From contig NZ_JALKBC010000023.1 of NCBI RefSeq assembly GCF_023015865.1, positions 1-40,738 on the forward strand: DNA of 40,738 nt, given 5' to 3'. Below are positions 9,242 to 18,301 of this stretch, piece by piece (position 1 is the first letter of the stretch; the number at the start of each line of letters is the position of its first letter). Origin of the DNA: Arenibacter sp. F26102. Lineage in GTDB: Bacteria > Bacteroidota > Bacteroidia > Flavobacteriales > Flavobacteriaceae. Position numbers and translations under genes: made by a program. Below the pieces are notes generated by a model, which worked only from the letters and a program-made list of their open reading frames with translations, had not been told where the DNA came from and ran no database searches.

Positions 9242-12200
9242 CTATTCCTCCATCAGGGCAATTAGTGTTGTTTCTATATATTTGGCATAACTTGAAATGG
9301 TGGGCAGTTCAAATATTTTGTTCAAGGGTAAGTTCATCTCCACTTCTTCATTAATACGTGCCGTAACCCTAATGGCGGCCAAGGAATGCCCTCCCAATAC
9401 AATAAAATTATCCTGGGTACCCACTTGTTTTAAATTAAGGACCTCTTTCCAAATTCTTGCTAATAGAGCTTCAATCTCGCCTTTAGGAGCAACATAGGGC
9501 GTCTCCATTTCTAGCTGCGAGCTATTGAATTGTTTTAGGGCGTGCTTGTCCACTTTTCCATTTCCAGTTAACGGAAGTTCTGGCATATACTTAAAATGAA
9601 CAGGTACCATATAGTCTGGTAGCGCCTTCCTTAAATAATTTGATAATGCTCCCTGAGCTACTTTTTGACTCCCGGAATAATAGGCCACCAACCGTTTTTG
9701 GCCCAATTCACTATGTATGGGCTCCTGGTACCCAATTTCCTTCATAATTCGTTTTACCGCTGTTTCATCTATATGCTCATTGATTTCTTCCAAAGTCTCG
9801 GTTCTGGTTTTGTGTCCCATGCGTACATCCCAACTATAGGGAAAGGAATAGTTACTATACCCCTTTTGTTTTTTATGCACATAGATGCCTAATTGGTTGA
9901 TCAAGCAATTTGTGGAACGGCCGGTATCCGTTGGTCGCACCCATCCCACTTTTTCCTTGAGGAAGGCAAGCATTTCTTCCAGGCTCACGTCGTTGTACCT
10001 ATAGTAATCTACGAATTGGACTTTATCAAAAGTCTCTTTATTATTGAACATGGAGACATCCATAAGCGATTTTACGGCATCTTCTTCTTGGTGGTATAAT
10101 TTTCTAGCTTCTAAAATGGTTTGGTCTATAGTTGTAACCGCGACATTTTTGTCCCAAAAAAGTTCTTCCGTCAAGCGGGTTTCGAAAAACTGTCCACGAG
10201 AAAGTCCGGTGACCACAAAGGGAATTTTTTTCTCCAAGGCAATTTTGGTACTTAGGGTATATATAGTCTTAAAGCAGCCATTACACACATTTTGGTGTCG
10301 CTCCAAACTATCCACGAATATTTTGTTCATAAAAGGGGTGTGGCCATATATATGGTCTACTCCTAATTTTTTGACAATGATGTCTATATTTTGCTTGGCC
10401 TGCTCGGAGATATAGCCATTGTCCAAGGTAAAGGCCAGTACTTGAAGGCCCATTTCCATCAGTTTGGCCACAACGAAAGTGCTGTCCTTGCCGCCGCTCA
10501 GTAGGGATATACAATCGTAATTTGGGCTTTTTCCACGTTTGGAGATCAATAGGTCCCTAAGTTCATTCTCGGTTTTGAAATAGCGTTGTGCCAAATTCTT
10601 ATATCCCTTAAACGCATTGCAAAGATGACAAACGTCATGGTCGTCAAAATCAGCATTCGGATAGTTAGAGGGAAGTCCACATTCCGCACAATTAATGACC
10701 TCATCATCTGGAATTGTTTTTTTATCCTCGATCAAGACCACAGCGGCATTTGTTATGTCGTGATGCCTTAATAAGTTGGATTCGATATCTGATAGCTCTA
10801 TCCGAAAGCCACCAAGTTTTACCTGTTCATCCGCTCTCCCTATATATTCCAATTCCCCAGCACGATTCCTTCTGGCCAGATCGCCAGTACGGTACATTTT
10901 TGAGCCTTTTACAAACGGATTGGGGACAAACTTTTCCTTGGTCAATTGGGACATGTTTACGTATCCTTCCGCTAAACCCGTGCCACTGAGATAGATTTCT
11001 CCTATGACCCCATCTGGAACCAGATGGTCTTGTGAATCTAAGAGATAGACCCTCATATTATCGATTACACTTCCTATGGGCACTGAGGTACCTAGATGTT
11101 TGGCAATGTCATATTGAGATACGATACAGCCCACTGTGGCTTCTGTGGGCCCGTATTCGTTAAATATTTTTAATTGATTACCGAAGTTCTTTTGTATGGT
11201 ATTCGCCAAAGCGATCTTAAACATTTCCCCTCCCAAAATCATTAGTTTTATTCTAGAGTGGGAGAGGTCCATACCATGCAATAGGGCCAAATGGGAAGGG
11301 GTGAGTTTTATACTATTTACCTTGTTATCCGTTACCACCTCCATGACGGAGATATCAGGACCAATGGTGTTTTCCTTGTAAATCACTAGCTCCCCACCGG
11401 TAATCAAGGGGAGAAAAGAGGCAGTGATAGTAAGATCAAAACCTATTGAGGTGAACAGGGGAAACACAAAAGGTTTTCCGAGAGCATAGGTCTTTTTTGC
11501 CCAGTGCAAATAATTATATATGGCCCCATGGGAAATTAGGACCCCTTTTGGTTTTCCCGTAGACCCTGAGGTGTAGATGATATAGGCGATACTAGAACTA
11601 GGGATCACTATCTCCGGAATTTCTTCTTTTTGCTGTTTTATATTATCCGTATTAAAATCTAGCAAAACGGTTTCAACTGTGGTGTCAGGTAAATGTTGTT
11701 TTAAAGACGTGTTGGTCAAAATAAGGTCGGTCTCCGAATTGTAAAGGATATAGGCAATTCGTTGCGCAGGTTGGTCAGAAGGAATGGGGATAAATGTACC
11801 CCCTATTTTCAGTATGGCAAGGACTCCAATGATATATTCCGGACTTCTGTGGATATATATAGCCACTCTATTACCTTCTCCAATTCCTTTAGTTAGTAGC
11901 AGTGAGGCAAGTTGATTTGATCTCTGGTCAATCTGAGTATATGTATATCGCTCGTTTCTATAGTCTAGGGCTGGTTGGTCGGCACACATGCTTACCGACT
12001 CTTTAAATTGGGCTAGGATCGACTTATACCCTACGGTTGGAAGTATTGGGGTACCTATTAACACCTTTTTTTCCTTTAAACTGATCAAATTGGGTCTGTT
12101 CACCGGTTGATCCGAATCCTCTAGGAAAGCATCAAAAAGGTTTAGAAAATGGGAGGGCGCATTTAAAATTAAATCATTATCAAAAACAGCACGGTTAAAG

Positions 12201-13396
12201 TCGAACAGCATGGTAATTTCGCCTGTACTATCAAAATCTACTACATGACAACGCAGATGATGTGCTGGATCGCAATGACCTGGGTGAATCCATTCTGATT
12301 TCATAGGAAACCCATTAAAATCATTGAACTTGGCATTGATATAGTTTAAAACCACATTGAAAATTTTACTTATAGATGGGTTAGACATTCCAGGTTGGGT
12401 ATATCTTAAATAGTTGGCCGTTTCTATTTTTACCCGTTCTAGAACATCGAGAAAATTATCCTCTTCCCCAATTTGCAATTGTATTGGAAATAGCGCTATG
12501 AATAATCCCGAAGTTTGCTTAAAAGTTTTAGTAGAACGATTGTGGGAGAGGGCGCCTAAACTCACATTTTGATTCCCGGTTACACGGTAGATAAAAGTGA
12601 AAATAAGCGTGCTCATGAGGTTGAACAGCGTTAGGTCCTGAGTCCATGATCTAACTTCCGGCCGAGCAGCCAGGGTCTTTAATTTATTGGTTCGTTCTGT
12701 CCCTAAAGGTAATACTACCCGCAGGGCCTTTGAGGTGGGTACAACGTTATCTTTCCCGTAAAGTACGGGTAGCTCGTTATGATTTTTAATTTTATGTTTC
12801 CAGTACTTTTGAACCTTTTGTGAGATTGCAGAATTCGATTGTTGCTCTTCAAATTCTACATAGTCGCCATAATTCGGTAGCTGTTTAAATTCAGAAAGAT
12901 CATCCCTCAAAAGGTGCTTGTAAAGGGAGGTCATGGTTTTAAATAGTATAGTGGAGGAGGTGGCATCAGTAACTAAATGATGCATGTTCAGAAACCAAAT
13001 ACACCTATCTTGAGCAATTTTTATTAGGACGGAATCAAAAAGAGGTTTTGAAAGATCAAAAATTCGCTGACTTCTACACTGCATCCATTCATTGATATAT
13101 TTTTCGTTTTCGTCTTTCTTCGAAAAATCAACAATTTCCATGTTATATTTTACATAAGGAAGTATGGATTGTACAGGGGATTCCCCAATTTCAGAAAAAA
13201 CGGTACGCATTACATCTACCCGGTCAATCAATTCTTGAAATGCCTTGGAAAAGATGTCCATATCCAACGTTCCACTAATATCAAAAGAGTGCGCCATATT
13301 ATATAGCGGTACCTCCGGATTAAGTTTTTGACCTAACCATATGGCTAACTGACTGGAAGTGAGTTTTTTGAATTTTGATATTTCTGTGCTACTCAT
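9242..13396 (-). CDS. NRPS module C-A(Asn)-T with a PP-loop amidotransferase-like domain inside A
   Basis: The ~1384-residue protein has a condensation domain (about 10-430) with intact HHLVTD at 139-144, an adenylation domain from about 458 (A3 YTSGSTGKPKG at 608-617; A5 NEYGPTE at 745-751; A8 GRADEQVKLGGFRIEL at 852-867), an insertion at about 900-1225, the resumed A domain (A9 LPDYMVP; A10 NGKVDK with Lys1280), and a carrier domain with LGGHSL near 1333-1338. Specificity positions read D653, L654, T657, K696, I719, G721, E746, V754, G755. This differs from the published Asn code DLTKLGEVGK only by Leu to Ile, so Asn is strongly predicted. The condensation domain probably receives the pyrrole acyl group from the free-standing carrier encoded 8 bases upstream. 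No epimerase or release domain is present, so the chain passes to the second module. Confidence 0.95.
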   Translation of the reverse strand: MSSTEISKFKKLTSSQLAIWLGQKLNPEVPLYNMAHSFDISGTLDMDIFSKAFQELIDRVDVMRTVFSEIGESPVQSILPYVKYNMEIVDFSKKDENEKYINEWMQCRSQRIFDLSKPLFDSVLIKIAQDRCIWFLNMHHLVTDATSSTILFKTMTSLYKHLLRDDLSEFKQLPNYGDYVEFEEQQSNSAISQKVQKYWKHKIKNHNELPVLYGKDNVVPTSKALRVVLPLGTERTNKLKTLAARPEVRSWTQDLTLFNLMSTLIFTFIYRVTGNQNVSLGALSHNRSTKTFKQTSGLFIALFPIQLQIGEEDNFLDVLERVKIETANYLRYTQPGMSNPSISKIFNVVLNYINAKFNDFNGFPMKSEWIHPGHCDPAHHLRCHVVDFDSTGEITMLFDFNRAVFDNDLILNAPSHFLNLFDAFLEDSDQPVNRPNLISLKEKKVLIGTPILPTVGYKSILAQFKESVSMCADQPALDYRNERYTYTQIDQRSNQLASLLLTKGIGEGNRVAIYIHRSPEYIIGVLAILKIGGTFIPIPSDQPAQRIAYILYNSETDLILTNTSLKQHLPDTTVETVLLDFNTDNIKQQKEEIPEIVIPSSSIAYIIYTSGSTGKPKGVLISHGAIYNYLHWAKKTYALGKPFVFPLFTSIGFDLTITASFLPLITGGELVIYKENTIGPDISVMEVVTDNKVNSIKLTPSHLALLHGMDLSHSRIKLMILGGEMFKIALANTIQKNFGNQLKIFNEYGPTEATVGCIVSQYDIAKHLGTSVPIGSVIDNMRVYLLDSQDHLVPDGVIGEIYLSGTGLAEGYVNMSQLTKEKFVPNPFVKGSKMYRTGDLARRNRAGELEYIGRADEQVKLGGFRIELSDIESNLLRHHDITNAAVVLIEDKKTIPDDEVINCAECGLPSNYPNADFDDHDVCHLCNAFKGYKNLAQRYFKTENELRDLLISKRGKSPNYDCISLLSGGKDSTFVVAKLMEMGLQVLAFTLDNGYISEQAKQNIDIIVKKLGVDHIYGHTPFMNKIFVDSLERHQNVCNGCFKTIYTLSTKIALEKKIPFVVTGLSRGQFFETRLTEELFWDKNVAVTTIDQTILEARKLYHQEEDAVKSLMDVSMFNNKETFDKVQFVDYYRYNDVSLEEMLAFLKEKVGWVRPTDTGRSTNCLINQLGIYVHKKQKGYSNYSFPYSWDVRMGHKTRTETLEEINEHIDETAVKRIMKEIGYQEPIHSELGQKRLVAYYSGSQKVAQGALSNYLRKALPDYMVPVHFKYMPELPLTGNGKVDKHALKQFNSSQLEMETPYVAPKGEIEALLARIWKEVLNLKQVGTQDNFIVLGGHSLAAIRVTARINEEVEMNLPLNKIFELPTISSYAKYIETTLIALMEE
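9715..10699 (-). other. Region encoding the embedded PP-loop ATPase / N-acetyl-sugar-amidotransferase-like domain
   Basis: This section of the NRPS gene encodes residues about 900-1228. It begins with a zinc-ribbon pattern (C902-x2-C905 and C922-x2-C925, with the intervening FDDHDVC typical of the family), followed by the ATP-pyrophosphatase loop LLSGGKDS (964-971) and a further CNGC (1037-1040). This order matches N-acetyl-sugar amidotransferases (WbpG/PseA group), which adenylate an amide oxygen and replace it by ammonia to give an amidine. Related PP-loop enzymes put in sulfur instead. Reading frame and A-domain motifs are continuous on both sides, so this is a true in-frame insertion. Likely substrate: the Asn side-chain amide or another amide on the carrier-bound chain. 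No glutaminase partner gene is seen nearby. Confidence 0.82.
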
Positions 13397-13404
13397 AGCT
13401 TACG

Positions 13405-13647
13405 TTAAGATTGATCCTTGTTGGATAAATATGTAGTAATATGTGAAACGGACATAAAGTTTTCAATAATCATATCTTGTGGAGGAACCGATATGCTATA
13501 TTCGAGTTCAATAAAAAGGATTAGTTTCATCATCCCTAGCGAATCTAATATACCACTGCCTAACAAATCGTCATGTGGGTCTAGAACCTCTTCCAATTCA
13601 TTGTTAAGTAAATCTTCAGATATATATTTTATCAATATTTCATTCAT
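13405..13647 (-). CDS. Stand-alone acyl/peptidyl carrier protein
   Basis: The 80-residue protein has the length of a single carrier domain and the motif LLGSGILDSLGMMKL, where the Ser of DSL (about residue 37) carries the 4'-phosphopantetheine arm. Its start overlaps the end of the stand-alone A-domain gene by 8 bases, and the NRPS gene follows after 8 bases. In known pyrrole-forming cassettes (PltL and relatives) such a free carrier holds prolyl, then pyrrole-2-carboxyl, as a thioester. Activation is expected from the phosphopantetheinyl transferase at 26204. Confidence 0.92.
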   Translation of the reverse strand: MNEILIKYISEDLLNNELEEVLDPHDDLLGSGILDSLGMMKLILFIELEYSISVPPQDMIIENFMSVSHITTYLSNKDQS

Positions 13648-15217
13648 ATTTAGGAACCATTATTTTATTTTTAAAAGCAAGAAGATCTATTTTTCCGGAA
13701 CTGGTTTTTGGAAACTCTTGCATTATTTCTATCCTATTGGGAACCATGTATTGTGGCAATTTTTGTTTGCAAAACAAGATCAGTTCATTAGAAGTGATGT
13801 TTGCTTGCTTACTCACTATTACCCCGGCGAAAAGTATTTTATCTTGCGAGTCGATTTCTAAAAGGCAAACCGCGGCCGTATTTATCTGATCATGCCTTTC
13901 CAAAACAGTCTCTATCTCATCTAACTCTATACGATACCCCCTTAGCTTCACCTGCCTATCGCTACGCCCCATGAACACTAAATTACCATGCGTGTCCATC
14001 TTTACTAAATCTCCTGTTTTGAAATATTCATCTACTTCATTTGATGAGGTATATTCCAGATATAGGGATTTCTTGGTCAATTCCGGATTGTTCCAATATC
14101 CCATCATCATGGTGTCCGATTTTACGGCCAATTCACCAATAGCACCGATCTCGTCCAATTCCTGATTATTTTCATTTAGAATTTTGTATTTATTAGTGCC
14201 CCACATCTTTCCTATTGGTATTTGGCTATCCAGGTAAGGCATTTTTTGAAGGGGGTAGTGTGTGCACTGGTTTACTTCGGCCGGACCATAGATATTATAA
14301 AATTTCGCTTGTGGCCAAGATTGCATTAACGCTCGTAAGTATTTTATGGTAAAATTTTCCCCACCGAATAGTATATGTTTCAGTGTTTTTAGTTCAAATT
14401 TAGGCAGCAACCCACTCAAATACAATTGAATCAGCGCTAGTGGAACCGAATACCAAATGGTCAGTTTCTCTTTTTCCATCAAGGTCAATAAACTGGCCGG
14501 TAACTTGGTATGTGCATCCGAAATAATTATAGTGGTGGCTCCGGCCAATGGGGCTGTAAAATAACCAAAGGTCGAGATGTCAAAATGTAAAGGAGCATGG
14601 TTTGCCACTCGATCTTCGGGCGTTACTTGGAACAATTGTGCCGATAATTTAGCGTAAGCCATTGCACTTCTATGGGAATGCATAATCCCCTTGGGCAGAC
14701 CTGTAGATCCGGAGGTGTACATGATATAGGCCAAATCTTCCTCTGTGATTTGAATGGGTAAATGCTTCACTAAATCCTTGTCAAAAATAGTTTTCCAAGA
14801 AGCTGACGGGATAGCAATTTCAGCCTTGATGCCCACCACCAATTTTATGGGACTGTTTTTTCCTACTATTTTTTGTATCCTATGGGTTAGTGATTCTATA
14901 CCAACTATAATTTCAATGTTGCAATCCTTCAATAGAAACAGGCTTCTCTCATGTGGTGCAAATGGGTCCAGGGGAACGTAGGCTGCCCCAGATTTCATGA
15001 TACCATAAATGGCGATTACGGTCTCCAAACAACGATTCATATAAATGCCTACTCGATCACCTTTCCGAACCCCTTTCCCAACTAAATAGTTGGCTAGTTG
15101 ATTGGTTTTTAATTCTAGTTCAGCAAAAGAAATGGAAGTACCCCCATATTTAAAAGCTTCTTTATTCGAAAACTTATGGGAGGAATTGGTAATTATAGCT
15201 GTAAGCGTTTTTATCAA
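13640..15217 (-). CDS. Stand-alone adenylation enzyme, probable L-prolyl-carrier-protein ligase
   Basis: The 525-residue protein is a complete A domain without C or T: A3 YTSGSTGLPKG (168-177), A4 region NHAPLHFDISTFGYF (206-220), FGGENF (284-289), A5 IYGPAEVNQCT (309-319), A8 GRSDRQVKLRGYRIEL, A9 LPQYMVP and A10 SSGKID. Length and architecture match PltF/RedM/CloN4-type proline activators, and the HFD-ST-GYF and YGPAEVNQCT segments resemble that group as I remember it. It lies between the dehydrogenase and carrier genes, the arrangement that makes pyrrole-2-carboxyl-S-carrier. Proline is therefore the best guess. A different amino acid is possible, as I could not align the code against a reference. 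Confidence 0.88.
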   Translation of the reverse strand: MIKTLTAIITNSSHKFSNKEAFKYGGTSISFAELELKTNQLANYLVGKGVRKGDRVGIYMNRCLETVIAIYGIMKSGAAYVPLDPFAPHERSLFLLKDCNIEIIVGIESLTHRIQKIVGKNSPIKLVVGIKAEIAIPSASWKTIFDKDLVKHLPIQITEEDLAYIMYTSGSTGLPKGIMHSHRSAMAYAKLSAQLFQVTPEDRVANHAPLHFDISTFGYFTAPLAGATTIIISDAHTKLPASLLTLMEKEKLTIWYSVPLALIQLYLSGLLPKFELKTLKHILFGGENFTIKYLRALMQSWPQAKFYNIYGPAEVNQCTHYPLQKMPYLDSQIPIGKMWGTNKYKILNENNQELDEIGAIGELAVKSDTMMMGYWNNPELTKKSLYLEYTSSNEVDEYFKTGDLVKMDTHGNLVFMGRSDRQVKLRGYRIELDEIETVLERHDQINTAAVCLLEIDSQDKILFAGVIVSKQANITSNELILFCKQKLPQYMVPNRIEIMQEFPKTSSGKIDLLAFKNKIMVPKYE

Positions 15218-15233
15218 TGTGATTTGTTTTAAT

Positions 15234-16385
15234 TTATAGCCCTAAGAGATTAGCAATTATATTTCTTTGAATATCCGAAGTTCCCGCATAGATAACACCT
15301 CCAATAGCATCCCTAAGATCGCGTTCCACTTCATTCTCCGTTAGGTAACCGCTACCACCCTGATTCCTTATGGCATCTAAACTTGATGCTACAAAACTTT
15401 CACTTAACTGAAGTTTTAATAAGGCAGCTTCCATCATGGCCGATTGGCCTTTGCTTTTTAACCAGGCAACTTTATAAAGCAGTAGTCTGGATGCTTCCAA
15501 TCGCAGCTTCATATTGGCGACCCGGTTGGAGACAGATTGAAAATTACCAACTGATTTTCCAAATTGTTTGCGGTGCCTAACAAATTTTATGGTTTCTTCC
15601 AATTGGCGTTCCATTGCCCCCAATTGACTAGCGAGAATATTGCAGCGGTCGTATTCTAAGGAGGCAGTTGTAATGCTCCATCCAGCTCCTTCCCCTCCCA
15701 ATCGATTTTCTAGGGGCACAAAACAGTCCTCGAAAAGTAAATCTCCAATAGGAACAGTTCGCAGACCCATTTTAAAGAGGTTTTCTCCCCTGGTAAATCC
15801 AGTCATTTCATTTTCCACTATAAACCCGGTAACGCCCCATTTACCCAGTTTAGGATTGGTCGTAGCAAAGACTAGGGCCATATCCGCAATTGGGGCAAAA
15901 GTAATCAAGTGCTTTTTTCCGTTGAGGATATACCCCCCATCAACCTTGGTAGCCGTTGTTTCCATAGAAAAAATATCCGACCCCGCGTTTGGTTCGGTCA
16001 GTCCATGGGAGCCGATCCATTCGCCTGATACCAGTTTGGGAAGGAACTTCTGTTTTTGTAATTCAGACCCAAATTGGGATATAGGTAATTGAACGGTCCA
16101 CATTTGCGCATTTAATGCGAAAGGGAGTCCGTTATCCTTACTTCCATATCCAAACCCTTCCATGGCTAAAGTGGCGGAAAGGATATCTATGTTCTTATGT
16201 TTCCCTCCATATGCTAATGGGCACGCTAAGGCCTGGATACCAAACTCCGCGCATTTTTTCCAGTCTTCCCGAGAAAAAGTACTGGAAGCATCGTTACTCG
16301 CAATTGAGTTATTTAATTGTTCCTGTGCAAATTTGATTATACTACTTTTATAATCTAATTGTTCTTTTGTCCAAGTGAAATCCAA
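15234..16385 (-). CDS. Acyl-CoA-dehydrogenase-like flavoprotein, probable prolyl-carrier-protein dehydrogenase
   Basis: The 383-residue protein has the full acyl-CoA dehydrogenase fold: GSHGLTEPNAGSD (125-137) of the FAD/substrate loop, GLRTVPIGDLLFEDCFVP, RKQFGK and the C-terminal GSGYLTENEVERDLRDA and YAGTSDIQR. The MCAD-type catalytic Glu (YEGT) is Ala here; the IVD-type position lies in SLEYDR, where the residue before Arg is Asp246 (Glu244 is two before it). Next to a stand-alone A domain and carrier protein, such enzymes (PltE, RedW, CloN3) oxidise prolyl-S-carrier to pyrrole-2-carboxyl-S-carrier. It is the first gene of the minus-strand operon. The A-domain gene begins 16 bases after its stop. 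Confidence 0.9.
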   Translation of the reverse strand: MDFTWTKEQLDYKSSIIKFAQEQLNNSIASNDASSTFSREDWKKCAEFGIQALACPLAYGGKHKNIDILSATLAMEGFGYGSKDNGLPFALNAQMWTVQLPISQFGSELQKQKFLPKLVSGEWIGSHGLTEPNAGSDIFSMETTATKVDGGYILNGKKHLITFAPIADMALVFATTNPKLGKWGVTGFIVENEMTGFTRGENLFKMGLRTVPIGDLLFEDCFVPLENRLGGEGAGWSITTASLEYDRCNILASQLGAMERQLEETIKFVRHRKQFGKSVGNFQSVSNRVANMKLRLEASRLLLYKVAWLKSKGQSAMMEAALLKLQLSESFVASSLDAIRNQGGSGYLTENEVERDLRDAIGGVIYAGTSDIQRNIIANLLGL

Positions 16386-16446
16386 ACTATCAACGGTTTT
16401 ATCCTTTAACCAATCTTAATATGTTGATTGATTTTATGGAGTGATC

Positions 16447-16454
16447 CAAATTTA
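16447..16454 (-). promoter_or_regulatory. Possible -7 box for the minus-strand NRPS operon
   Basis: On the minus strand this reads TAAATTTG, a match to the Bacteroidota sigma-ABfr -7 consensus TAnnTTTG, about 60 bases before the dehydrogenase start. No good -33 TTG element is found at the usual distance, so the call is weak. Confidence 0.25.
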
Positions 16455-16651
16455 ATAGAAGCGCATGCGTGTTAAAAAACGTTATTATGCAAGTTTATAA
16501 AAAAGTACTATAATTTTTTACTCGTTAAGTTGGTAAAAGAGGTGTTTTTTAAAATATCTAAAAATGAGAGTGTTATGGTGTAAAAAAAGGATGACCAAGC
16601 TATTAATTCCTTAAATTTAACAAAAATATCCTATATACATACAATATAATT

Positions 16652-18301
16652 TTGGATACTTCGGAAAATAAATTTAGCGCCACAATTAAATTCTTTAAAA
16701 GGAATCTTACAGTCTTTTGGCAAAAAAATGAATCCGATCCTGAGCATTGGAGAAACTTATTTCCGAGACTATCCATATTGCTGTTGTTATTTGTAGGGTT
16801 GGAAAGAATCTTGTTTAAGGTCACCACTATTCCCGCAAAATTATATTCCAGAGAGTATATATTTTGGGAATTTCTAAAAAGTAATGGATATAAAACCTCC
16901 CTAGTTTTACTAGCCATTATATTGATCCTTGCCTTTTATAAAAAAACCTTGCTATCATGGAATGGCCTTGAAAATGGAAACCGCATTAAGTTCCTTTTGC
17001 TGATTGTTGCCTGTATATTAAGTTGGGAGTATGTAACCTATGATTTTAATTATTACATGAACCAAGGTCATTATTTAGATCGTGGCAGTCTATTACTTTT
17101 TACCATTCTCATATTCTGGCGTCCAATATTTGTACTACCATACATTGTCATGCTGCTACTTATTATAGGGCAATTTGAAATTTTGCCCGTTTATTCATTG
17201 GCGGCCCCATTTCTTCCCATCAGAATACTACTCTTATTTTTGGCTTTTTTTTGCTATAGCGTGGTGCGTAGAATATTTTTTTTCAAAGATTTTATTTTCT
17301 TGACGGGTTGTCTTTTGGCGGCCTTTTACTTTAGTTCCGGTATCCGAAAAGTAAATTTTGAATGGATTTGGTACGATCAAATTATATATTTACTATCAAG
17401 TTCTTATGGCAATGGTTGGCTGAGTGTTGCCAATTCAGACCAGATTAGTTCCTTAGTTACAATATTCGGGTGGTTTAATATTCCTTTAAAGATGTTTACC
17501 ATCCTTGTAGAATGTGGAATGCTATTTCTTTTTTATAAAATTAAATGGGCCCGAGCCCTTTTGTTTGGAGCTATATTTTTGCATCTTGGAATATTTATGG
17601 TTAGTGGTATTTTATTTTGGATGTGGATGTGCATACTACTATGCTTCTTGGTTTTTCTTTTTCGCGAACGGATATTTAAAGGGTATCAATGGTATGGTAA
17701 AACGTATTTTATACTCTCCATTATTTTTATAGGTTTGGGAGAATATTGGTGTTGTCCTGTTGGTCTGGCATGGCACGATGTACCCTATAATTATACCTAT
17801 AGATTCAAGGTTAAAATTGATGATGGAGCTAACATAATATTGCCTAAAAGTTTCTTTTCCCTTTATGATTTTCAATTTACATTGGGAGACTTTAAGTATT
17901 TAAGTTCAGAGCCTTTATTTAGAATTGTCATGGGGGCCGCGGACGAATCTACCAGCCATTTTTTTAACACGGAGCGACCTGTAAAGGAAATTTTTGAATA
18001 TGAGATGTTTCATGGGAAGCATTTTACAGATATTCTGAAAAGGGAAAAGTTAAATGACTTCTTACAGCAGTATATTTTTAATTTTAACAATACCCCTCAT
18101 AGAGCCTCTATTTTGTCCTACTTCAAAGCTCCTAGTTTATTATATACCTATCCGCGGAAAATATCGATAAAAGATAAGCAGAAAATTACTGAGGTTTCAA
18201 TTATTGAAGTAACTACATTATATTCTAAATCTAGAGGCTTTGAAATTGTAAGAGAACGGGAGGTTTTTAAGTCGGCAATACTTATGAACAAAAATAATTA
18301 G
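16652..18301 (+). CDS. Multi-pass membrane protein, HTTM / gamma-carboxylase-like
   Basis: The 549-residue protein has about nine to ten hydrophobic segments in the first ~360 residues and then a soluble ~180-residue tail. The segment AAFYFSSGIRKVNFEWIWYD and the later LFGAIFLHLGIFMVSGILFWMWM resemble the HTTM domain, which is related to vitamin K-dependent gamma-carboxylase. Members are often horizontally transferred, and their roles are mostly unknown. The start is taken as TTG at 16652; no in-frame ATG occurs upstream before a stop. It is divergent from the dehydrogenase gene, and its 3' end overlaps the convergent ornithine-cyclodeaminase-like gene by 4 bases. A tailoring, transport or immunity role in the NRPS locus is possible, but nothing in the sequence decides it. 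Confidence 0.7.
   Translation: MDTSENKFSATIKFFKRNLTVFWQKNESDPEHWRNLFPRLSILLLLFVGLERILFKVTTIPAKLYSREYIFWEFLKSNGYKTSLVLLAIILILAFYKKTLLSWNGLENGNRIKFLLLIVACILSWEYVTYDFNYYMNQGHYLDRGSLLLFTILIFWRPIFVLPYIVMLLLIIGQFEILPVYSLAAPFLPIRILLLFLAFFCYSVVRRIFFFKDFIFLTGCLLAAFYFSSGIRKVNFEWIWYDQIIYLLSSSYGNGWLSVANSDQISSLVTIFGWFNIPLKMFTILVECGMLFLFYKIKWARALLFGAIFLHLGIFMVSGILFWMWMCILLCFLVFLFRERIFKGYQWYGKTYFILSIIFIGLGEYWCCPVGLAWHDVPYNYTYRFKVKIDDGANIILPKSFFSLYDFQFTLGDFKYLSSEPLFRIVMGAADESTSHFFNTERPVKEIFEYEMFHGKHFTDILKREKLNDFLQQYIFNFNNTPHRASILSYFKAPSLLYTYPRKISIKDKQKITEVSIIEVTTLYSKSRGFEIVREREVFKSAILMNKNN

Noticed and set aside
9715..10699. The PP-loop section as a separate gene or an assembly artefact joining two genes
   Set aside because: The frame is continuous from the C domain to the carrier, A8 precedes it and A9/A10 follow it with normal spacing, and the split in module 2 falls at the same point.
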